A stretch of 36,129 nucleotides of DNA from Fidelibacterota bacterium (GTDB lineage: Bacteria; Fidelibacterota; Marinisomatia; Marinisomatales; CAZVFT01), in contig JACNLN010000099.1 of assembly GCA_014381485.1 (NCBI GenBank), positions 1 through 36,129 on the forward strand. The letters are read 5' to 3'. The translations under genes were made by a program, and so were the position numbers. The notes beneath the pieces are model-generated. The model was not told the origin of the DNA and did no database searches. It saw only the letters and a list, made by a program, of their open reading frames with translations. Shown here in pieces: positions 25,931 through 32,569 of the stretch; position 1 is the stretch's first letter; every line of letters starts with the position of its first letter.

Positions 25931-27386
25931 TATTAGCTCTATTAATGACCTCAATGTCTGAGTAAGGGATTTTTTTAGTACCAAAGATTTGATAATTTTC
26001 CCGACCTTTTCCCAGTATGGCTAAAATATCATTGGGTTTCATTTGAGATATGGCGTTACGGATAGCATCTGCACGATTTGAATAAAATGCGTGATTGTTT
26101 TTCTCGAATCCTGCTGCAATGTCTTTATTTATTTTCTCGATGGATTCAGTTCTAGGATTATCAGGTGTTACAAACACATGGTCTGTATATGTTTCTGCTA
26201 CAGATGCCATTAACGGACGTTTTTCTGAGTCGCGATCACCACCGCACCCAAAAACGACCCAGAGTTTTCCCCCTCTGGTTAATAACATTCTCAATGAAGA
26301 TAGAAGCTTTTGATATGCGTCTGGAGTGTGGGCGTAATCAATAATAACGGTTGCACCATTTTTTAAACTAAAACATTCAATACGCCCGGGAACATTTTTA
26401 CATTCTAATACTCCTTGTTCAATGGCTTTATCTGGAATTCCAAGAGCCCATGCTGTAGATACCGCAGAAAGGATATTTTCAATATTGTGTACCCCGATGA
26501 GCGGTGATATGATATTGAGAGTTTTATTGTGAATCTTGATAATACCCGTTATCCCCTCACGGGACATTCCCCACGATTGGTATGTGACATCTGCTTTACC
26601 ATCCTTTCTAAATGATACCGGAGAAGCTTTTGTAATTTTTTTCAAATTCTCAAAATAGTGGTCATCAGCATTGATAACAGCTTTTCCCGTAGCAGGTATC
26701 ATTGAAAATAATCTCGATTTGGCTTTAAAGTAATTGTCCATTGTTTTATGATAATCGAGATGATCCTGAGTCAGGTTTGTGAAAACAGCAAAATCGAATT
26801 CCACATCATCCACACGATTTTGCGCCATAGAATGTGAAGAGACTTCCATAACTACGTGAGTAATGCCACCTTTGACAAAGAGACGCAAGATACGGTGCAG
26901 GTCGATACTGTCAGGTGTAGTGAGTTGTGTATCTGCTTTGAATCCTTCAGCCATTGCTCCAAGGGTTCCGATCAATCCCACTTTAATACCGTATGTTCTA
27001 AGAATGGAATAGAGAATATAGCTTGTTGTAGTTTTTCCATTGGTTCCAGTTATTCCAATCACAGTCAATTGGCGAGAAGGATGATCGTAGAAATTCGCAG
27101 CAATTCGAGAGAGTGCACTGCGAGGATGTTGAACTATTACCAGAGGTGTTTTAGGTCTATATGTTTCCACCTTTCCATTATCATCAGGTGAGATTACCAC
27201 AGCAGCACCTTGTTGGATTGCGTCTGAAATGAAATTGCTGCCATCCACAATGGTCCCGGGAATGGCAACAAACGCTGTACCAGGCCAGACATGACGAGAA
27301 TCAACGCAAATTGACTGCACAGGTATATTAAAGGATGTGTCAGACAGTATCTTCACGCCATTAAGAATGTGGTTTAAATTATTCAT
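25920..27386 (-). CDS. murE: UDP-MurNAc-dipeptide--meso-diaminopimelate ligase MurE
   Basis: 488 residues. It adds the third stem residue. ATP loop GTNGKTTT (114-121), TTPDSIDLHRIL, EVSSHSMAQNRV, and KAKSRLF with the lysine normally carbamylated (Lys223). The specificity motif is DNPR (409-412), which in known MurE enzymes goes with meso-diaminopimelate rather than lysine, so a Gram-negative-type stem peptide is predicted. The start overlaps the ftsI stop (TAATG). Confidence 0.97.
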   Translation of the reverse strand: MNNLNHILNGVKILSDTSFNIPVQSICVDSRHVWPGTAFVAIPGTIVDGSNFISDAIQQGAAVVISPDDNGKVETYRPKTPLVIVQHPRSALSRIAANFYDHPSRQLTVIGITGTNGKTTTSYILYSILRTYGIKVGLIGTLGAMAEGFKADTQLTTPDSIDLHRILRLFVKGGITHVVMEVSSHSMAQNRVDDVEFDFAVFTNLTQDHLDYHKTMDNYFKAKSRLFSMIPATGKAVINADDHYFENLKKITKASPVSFRKDGKADVTYQSWGMSREGITGIIKIHNKTLNIISPLIGVHNIENILSAVSTAWALGIPDKAIEQGVLECKNVPGRIECFSLKNGATVIIDYAHTPDAYQKLLSSLRMLLTRGGKLWVVFGCGGDRDSEKRPLMASVAETYTDHVFVTPDNPRTESIEKINKDIAAGFEKNNHAFYSNRADAIRNAISQMKPNDILAILGKGRENYQIFGTKKIPYSDIEVINRANNEN

Positions 27387-29380
27387 TATTTCAGTAATAT
27401 TTTACAAATGGAGTTTGTTTTTACCTTTTTGCCCGGACTTGGAAATTGGGAATAAACTGTTCCTGAACCGCTCGCCATTGGACGTAATCCCGCTTCCTGC
27501 AAGGTTGAGATAGCGCTCCTGAGACTCTTTCCCCGAACTTCTGGGATGATAGCAATTTTGTTAGGTGAGGTAGAGATAGGAAAAGATGAGCTTGTCATTA
27601 AAGCTAAAGATTTTTCGATTTTCTCTTTTGGCTTTTCTGTAGTTGAAGAAAACAAAAATTGATTCTCGTTCTCAGGTGTTAGACCTTTCAGTTTGTGGAC
27701 AAATATGTTATCGTTGATATTGAGTATCTGATTCATCACATTTCGAAAAGTAGGTGCGGCGCTTACTCCTCCCCAATGTTTACCTTTTTCAGGTTCTTCC
27801 AGAACGATAACCGTGACAAATTGGGGTTTATCGGCAGGTAAAAATCCAACGAATGATGAAATAAATTTTGTATCAGAGTAGGCACCATTGATATACATCT
27901 GTGCCGTTCCAGTCTTTCCTGCAACTTTCCAACCTCTGATCTTAGCATTTGTTCCTGTTCCAGAAGTCACAGCTCCCTGGAGCATTGCGGTCAATTTTTT
28001 CATTTCATTCTTGGATGTAATTTTTCGAACTACTCGAGGTGAGTTTTTAAAAATGACCCTTCCAGAGGGATGGATGATCTCGTCAACAAGAATTGGTTTC
28101 ATCAGAAATCCACCGTTAGCTATAGCAGCGTAAGCATAAGCTAATTGAAGAGTGGTGACTGAAACTTCGTGTCCAAGGGATATCTGAGCGAGTGATACAG
28201 CACACCATTCATCAGTAGGATGGAGGGTACCAGAAGTTTCACCGGGCAACGAGATACCTGTAGGAGAACCAAATCCATATTTTCTCGCAAATGTGTAAAG
28301 GATATGCTCATCGAGAGTTTTAGCTATTTTTATAATTCCAACATTACTAGAATGTTCAATAATTTGAGAAAACGTTAGAAGGCCAAAGTCACTCCAATCC
28401 CGAATTTTTAACCCTCGAAAAGTAAATCCGCCATCTTCGCAGTAAAATTCGTCAGTAGTAGCTACGGTTTTTAGTCTCAATGCAGCTGTGGCGGGGACAA
28501 TCTTGAAAGTAGATCCCGGTTCAAATTTGTCTTCAACAACACGATTTCTATAAGTTTGTTCAGGATATACGGCACGATTATTGGGATTAAAATCGGGGAT
28601 AGATACCATTGCAAGAATTTCACCATTGTTTGGGTTGATTATAATTCCCATTGCTCCCGTGGCATTTACTTCTTCCATCTGTATTAACAGTTCATTTCTC
28701 AGGATGGTCTGGTATTCAAGGTTTACGGTTAGAACAACATTACTACCATCTACTGGATCCTGGCTTGGATACGATTCGTTGATGGATGATTTTCCTCTTC
28801 CATCTCTTTGCAACATCATCCACCCATCCTTTCCCTTGAGGTAATCATCATATACTTTTTCAATACCCGAAAGACCGGTGTTATCCGTATCTGTAAAACC
28901 AATTAGCTGAGAAGCGATATTCTGGTATGGATATGAACGATATCCGTGGCGATGTATCACAAGTCCTTTGTCTTTGATAGCAAGAAGGGAGTTGCTGATG
29001 CTGCTTCTCAGGTTTCTCTCTAAATATTTGAAGGTTTGATTCGAATTCAACAATTGTGTGTAATAATCTGTTGTCCTGCCAGTAATTTCAGAAAAGGTAG
29101 AGCTAAGAAGTTGTTTATTCTCAACAAGGTGTGGATGTGCAGCGAAGTCATAATGGATAGCATCTTCAGCAAGTGATTGGAGATTTCGATCGTATATAGT
29201 TCCTCGTAGGGATGGAACAGTAATTTTATTATATCCCTGAATAACCATCTCGTTTTTAAGTTCATTGGACTTAATAACTTGAACATAGAAGAAGCGGATC
29301 AATAATCCAGCCCACGTAAGTACCACAAAGGAAGAAATAAGCAGGATTCTTGGACGGTATTTCAAAAAAGCTTTCGTCAT
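27386..29380 (-). CDS. ftsI: Septal transpeptidase FtsI (PBP3) with C-terminal PASTA domain
   Basis: 664 residues. It has one N-terminal TM helix (about 12-33), the class B PBP dimerisation domain (LRGTIYDRN at 58-66) and a transpeptidase domain with SxxK (Ser290-Lys293 in EPGSTFKI), SxN (SSN, 344-346) and KTG (489-491). It crosslinks septal peptidoglycan together with FtsW. After a linker, the last 60 or so residues (IPEVRGKSLRSAISTLQEAG ... YSQFPSPGKKVKTN) form one PASTA domain, as in SpoVD/PBP2X-type proteins and in several FCB FtsI proteins. The start overlaps the ftsL stop (TAATG). Confidence 0.97.
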   Translation of the reverse strand: MTKAFLKYRPRILLISSFVVLTWAGLLIRFFYVQVIKSNELKNEMVIQGYNKITVPSLRGTIYDRNLQSLAEDAIHYDFAAHPHLVENKQLLSSTFSEITGRTTDYYTQLLNSNQTFKYLERNLRSSISNSLLAIKDKGLVIHRHGYRSYPYQNIASQLIGFTDTDNTGLSGIEKVYDDYLKGKDGWMMLQRDGRGKSSINESYPSQDPVDGSNVVLTVNLEYQTILRNELLIQMEEVNATGAMGIIINPNNGEILAMVSIPDFNPNNRAVYPEQTYRNRVVEDKFEPGSTFKIVPATAALRLKTVATTDEFYCEDGGFTFRGLKIRDWSDFGLLTFSQIIEHSSNVGIIKIAKTLDEHILYTFARKYGFGSPTGISLPGETSGTLHPTDEWCAVSLAQISLGHEVSVTTLQLAYAYAAIANGGFLMKPILVDEIIHPSGRVIFKNSPRVVRKITSKNEMKKLTAMLQGAVTSGTGTNAKIRGWKVAGKTGTAQMYINGAYSDTKFISSFVGFLPADKPQFVTVIVLEEPEKGKHWGGVSAAPTFRNVMNQILNINDNIFVHKLKGLTPENENQFLFSSTTEKPKEKIEKSLALMTSSSFPISTSPNKIAIIPEVRGKSLRSAISTLQEAGLRPMASGSGTVYSQFPSPGKKVKTNSICKILLK

Positions 29381-29730
29381 TATTGTTTATTGAAATCTTT
29401 TAGCAATTCAGGATCTACAAATACTACGAGAGATTCTGGTGCGGGGGATACCATCTGAAGTTCCTTTTTTACAATTTGACTAATCCGGTCAATTCTGTTC
29501 AATCCTGCAATATCATTGTGGAGATCTCTGTTCTCTTCAATTATATTATCACGGATACGTCTTAATGCTTCATTTTCACGACAGGTAATATTGATTTCGT
29601 TATATACCCAGAGATAAGTAAGAATTCCAGAAATGGAGAATAACGTAATCAAGAAGAATAACACAGAGTTGATAAACTCCTGTTTCCTTTTGGATCGTCG
29701 AGTTTTTTTGATTGTTCTTATTTTTTTCAC
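29380..29730 (-). CDS. ftsL: Cell division protein FtsL-like
   Basis: 116 residues from the GTG at 29730, which shares one base with the rsmH stop (TAGTG). The open frame extends to 29883, but that part overlaps the conserved end of rsmH and is not FtsL-like. It has a very basic cytoplasmic tail (KKIRTIKKTRRSKRKQ), a TM helix (about 19-41) and a periplasmic coiled-coil segment (ENEALRRIRDNIIEENRDLH). It is the FtsB/FtsQ partner by position; sequence conservation in this family is always low. Confidence 0.85.
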   Translation of the reverse strand: MKKIRTIKKTRRSKRKQEFINSVLFFLITLFSISGILTYLWVYNEINITCRENEALRRIRDNIIEENRDLHNDIAGLNRIDRISQIVKKELQMVSPAPESLVVFVDPELLKDFNKQ

Positions 29731-30674
29731 TATATTTTTTCCGCTACACGAAGTTTTGCGGCTCTGGCTCGTCGATTTCTTCGTACCTCCTCTTCGGAAG
29801 GTACTATGGGTCGTTTCGTTAAGACTTTTAGTGATGGTTTTATTCCACATTGACAAATAGGGATATCTGGAGGGCAAACACACCCTTTCTCAAGTTCTTT
29901 AAACTTTTGTTTGACTAACCGGTCTTCCAGGGAATGATACGAGATGATAGTTATTCTTCCTTTGTTGTTGAGATAATCCGCAAAAATATTCAAAAAGTTT
30001 TTTAATATGGTGAGCTCATCATTTACAACTATTCTAAGAGCTTGAAAAATTCTGGAAAGAGTTTTCGTAAGGAATGAATCTCCTATTACTGATTGTATGA
30101 TATTTTTGAGATCTGAGGTGGTGGTAAGAGGGAAAGTCATTCGTATATTTACAATTTTTTTAGCAATCTTTTTTGCATTTCGTTCTTCTCCATATTTACG
30201 AAATATTTCTGTGAGATAGGTATCATCTTTCGTGTTGAGTATGTCTTTCGCTGTGATTGAATTTTTTCTGTTGAATCTCATATCCAGAGGTCCATCCATT
30301 CGATATGAAAACCCACGTTCTGGGGAATCAAGTTGCATAGATGATATACCAAGATCCAGAAGTATACCATCCACTCCTTTAATGTTGATTGATTCCAGAA
30401 ATTGAGGGAACTGGTCGTAAGAAGCGTGGACGAGGTGACATTTTGAAGAGGCTGGGAGGGACGTTTTACAACGTTTAATTGCCTCTTCATCCCGGTCAAA
30501 TCCTACAAACGCACCTTTTTTGGAAAGGATTGAAATGATCTCTGCAGCGTGACCGGCAAGACCGAGAGTCCCATCCAGATAAATACCACTCGGACGAATG
30601 TTCAGAAATTGAACAATCTGATCCTTTAAAACGGGGATATGGAATGTTCTGTTGGATGTCCATATCTGAGTCAA
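29730..30674 (-). CDS. rsmH: 16S rRNA (cytosine(1402)-N(4))-methyltransferase RsmH
   Basis: 314 residues, formerly MraW. It methylates N4 of C1402 in 16S rRNA using SAM. Typical opening FHIPVLKDQIVQFL, SAM-binding LDGTLGLAGHA (33-43), LLDLGISSMQLDSPERGFSYRMDGPLDMR, RIFQALRIVVNDEL, ISYHSLEDRLVKQ and a Cys-containing C-terminal segment (GCVCPPDIPICQC). The start is TTG 30674, three bases after the mraZ stop; no in-frame ATG precedes the conserved region and no strong ribosome binding site is seen, so coupling to mraZ is likely. Confidence 0.97.
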   Translation of the reverse strand: MTQIWTSNRTFHIPVLKDQIVQFLNIRPSGIYLDGTLGLAGHAAEIISILSKKGAFVGFDRDEEAIKRCKTSLPASSKCHLVHASYDQFPQFLESINIKGVDGILLDLGISSMQLDSPERGFSYRMDGPLDMRFNRKNSITAKDILNTKDDTYLTEIFRKYGEERNAKKIAKKIVNIRMTFPLTTTSDLKNIIQSVIGDSFLTKTLSRIFQALRIVVNDELTILKNFLNIFADYLNNKGRITIISYHSLEDRLVKQKFKELEKGCVCPPDIPICQCGIKPSLKVLTKRPIVPSEEEVRRNRRARAAKLRVAEKI

Positions 30675-30677
30675 GTT

Positions 30678-31139
30678 TTATAAAATTATTTTATCCGCTA
30701 GATCCTTGTATTCTTCAGGATCAATTCTGAGTGAAGTTTTTTCAAGTTCGTTTAGGATATCAGGATTCCACAATTCAATCTTGTTTACCATTCCAATAAT
30801 CGTAACCTCCTTTTCCAACTGTGCATAATTCTTAAGAACTTGGGTCAATTGAATTCTTCCTTGTTTATCAAATTTTACCTGGGCGGCATAACGGGTGATA
30901 CTTCGGATAAAAGAGCGATAAACTTTAGAGGCAGAAGAGAGGTTACGTAATCCATCTTGAACTTTTTTCCATTCTTCCAGAGGATAGGCAACAATACACT
31001 GATCCATCCCTCTGGTGATGTAAAAGATGTTTTTATTTTTCGGGGTAAGAGCATTTCGAAATTTGGAAGGAATGTTGACCCTATCTTTTGCATCAATTGA
31101 GTATAAGTACTCACCTGTAAATGTATTTTCTATAACCAT
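30678..31139 (-). CDS. mraZ: Transcriptional regulator MraZ
   Basis: 153 residues with two SpoVT-AbrB-like halves: FTGEYLYSIDAKDRVNIPSKFR (about 7-28) and QVKFDKQGRIQLTQVLKNYAQL (about 87-108). MraZ forms a ring and binds direct TGGGN-type repeats to control its own dcw operon. Matching boxes lie just upstream. AGGGGC precedes the ATG. Confidence 0.97.
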   Translation of the reverse strand: MVIENTFTGEYLYSIDAKDRVNIPSKFRNALTPKNKNIFYITRGMDQCIVAYPLEEWKKVQDGLRNLSSASKVYRSFIRSITRYAAQVKFDKQGRIQLTQVLKNYAQLEKEVTIIGMVNKIELWNPDILNELEKTSLRIDPEEYKDLADKIIL

Positions 31140-31166
31140 GTGCCCCTGATATTAATTGGGATAATT

Positions 31167-31202
31167 ACCCACCGCTACCCACAATGTTAAACTCCCTTCC
31201 CA
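31167..31202 (-). promoter_or_regulatory. MraZ-binding boxes (TGGGN repeats)
   Basis: On the minus strand: TGGGA (31202-31198), TGGGT (31181-31177) and TGGGT (31171-31167). The last two are exactly 10 bases apart, the spacing of the E. coli MraZ operator (TGGGN plus 5). The first lies between the -35 and -10 elements; the others fall around the predicted start site. Confidence 0.65.
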
Positions 31203-31212
31203 CAAATGTCAA
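31184..31212 (-). promoter_or_regulatory. dcw operon promoter (Pmra)
   Basis: TTGACA (31212-31207), 17 bases, TAACAT (31189-31184) on the minus strand, giving a start near 31177 and a leader of about 38 bases before the mraZ ATG. It is the best sigma-70-type promoter seen in the window. The remaining upstream gap (31213-31374) shows no gene and no clear terminator for the RodZ-like gene. Confidence 0.7.
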
Positions 31213-31374
31213 GAAATAATTTCAGTTTTTTTTAAATTATTTGTTTAAGGGACAGTTACTACTACAAGTACTAAGGAAGGTGATGAGTAATCATCTTACA
31301 TCGGTTGGTACCAGGCGGGTTGTTGTGACTTAATTGAAAAGTTAAAAGGGGCAGGCTACAGCGAATAATTTAGA

Positions 31375-31908
31375 TTAATCGGTATTTAGTCGAGTATGTT
31401 CAGGGTAATTAGTGAATAAATCATCATCTGCAGTAATGCCACTTGTAGGATTATTTAATAGGGGAGTTTTTGTATTCACCTGAGGTGGGGGTTGTTTAGT
31501 GGTAATTTTTTTAATAATAAAAATAGCAAAAAGTAGAATTGCCAGTAGGATTACGGCTTTAATTAGAGTGGATCTAAATTGGAAAGGTGATCTTTCCGGG
31601 GGAACTAGTACTTCTGAGTCAGATTCAGGAGTGAGGTCCTCAACGATTGGTTCGACTTTTTTTGGTAACTCACCAGTTTCTTTCATATATTCCGTCAATT
31701 TTTCAAGAATCTCTTCAGGTTCAGCTCCGATTTCAATGGCATAGGCACGAACAAAAAGGCGAACATAGGAGTGTGGTAGAAAAGAAAAATCGCCCTTTTC
31801 AATTGCCTCAAGAAAGTTAATGTTTATCTTTGTCCGATTTGAAACTTCGGAAAGATCAATCTTCTGTTGTTCGCGCAGGTTTTTTAAATCGCTGTAAAAA
31901 GTTTCCAA
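31375..31908 (-). CDS. RodZ-like helix-turn-helix membrane protein
   Basis: 177 residues. The N-terminal HTH_25 domain (about 5-70: LKNLREQQKIDLSEVSNRTK ... FLPHSYVRLFVRAYA) matches RodZ, where this domain contacts the actin-like MreB and links it to cell-wall elongation. An acidic/proline linker precedes one TM helix (about 112-130); the short extracytoplasmic tail lacks the long beta domain of E. coli RodZ. It sits 37 bases after maf and directly before the dcw promoter, fitting a cell-shape role, although a membrane-bound transcription factor is also possible. Confidence 0.8.
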   Translation of the reverse strand: METFYSDLKNLREQQKIDLSEVSNRTKININFLEAIEKGDFSFLPHSYVRLFVRAYAIEIGAEPEEILEKLTEYMKETGELPKKVEPIVEDLTPESDSEVLVPPERSPFQFRSTLIKAVILLAILLFAIFIIKKITTKQPPPQVNTKTPLLNNPTSGITADDDLFTNYPEHTRLNTD

Positions 31909-31945
31909 TGGAGAATATCCTTATTCAAACGGTCTAATTTTAATA

Positions 31946-32569
31946 TTATTCAACTACCATTCCAAGCCAATTGTCAGATTGAAATTTCTTCTGGAAAGAC
32001 GTGCTTCCGAGGAGGGATAAAAATCGTGACAGTGGGAAGCCGACCACGTTATAATAACAGCCATTTATTGATTTTACAAAACTTGCTGACCAATCCTGAA
32101 TTCCATAGGCACCTGCTTTATCAAATGGTTGAGATGTCTCAACGTAATACCGGATCATATCATTTGACAGGGGAAGAAATGTAACATCGGTTCTTTCAAA
32201 AAAGTTTTCCGTAGCATTAAGCTGTTTTTTGACCAGAGCGACTCCTGTAAATACGCTGTGAGTTTTGTTAGATAATTTCCTCAACATCTCAATTGCACCT
32301 GATTTTCCCTTAGGTTTTCCAAGGATCATACCATCCAAAACTACAATTGTATCAGCAGCAACGATAATTCTATCAGGAAATTTCGGGGCGACTAAATTTG
32401 CCTTTAACATAGCAAAATGCTTGACAAAATTTTCGGGACTTGCTGATGGGTTGTAATCTTCATTTACCTGACTTGGGTGAACCTCGATAGGAAATCCGAC
32501 TTTTTGTAAAATTTCTTTTCTGCGGGGGGAATCAGAGGCAAGTATAAATGGTGTGATTTCAGTCGTCAT
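31946..32569 (-). CDS. maf: Maf family nucleotide pyrophosphatase
   Basis: 207 residues. Maf/YhdE/YceF-type enzymes hydrolyse non-canonical or pyrimidine nucleoside triphosphates to monophosphates. Signature ILASDSPRRKEILQKVGF (9-26), VVAADTIVVLDGMILGKPKGKSGAIEML-like central part with the catalytic Asp, and DKAGAYGIQD. The start overlaps the upstream stop as ATGA. Which subfamily (dTTP/UTP or m7GTP) it belongs to is not decided here. Confidence 0.93.
   Translation of the reverse strand: MTTEITPFILASDSPRRKEILQKVGFPIEVHPSQVNEDYNPSASPENFVKHFAMLKANLVAPKFPDRIIVAADTIVVLDGMILGKPKGKSGAIEMLRKLSNKTHSVFTGVALVKKQLNATENFFERTDVTFLPLSNDMIRYYVETSQPFDKAGAYGIQDWSASFVKSINGCYYNVVGFPLSRFLSLLGSTSFQKKFQSDNWLGMVVE

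Noticed and set aside
25931..25984. N-terminal extension of murF
   Set aside because: The extra 18 codons overlap murE and precede a better ATG at 25930.
29731..29883. N-terminal extension of ftsL
   Set aside because: It would overlap the conserved end of rsmH; GTG 29730 gives the normal FtsL size and the TAGTG coupling.
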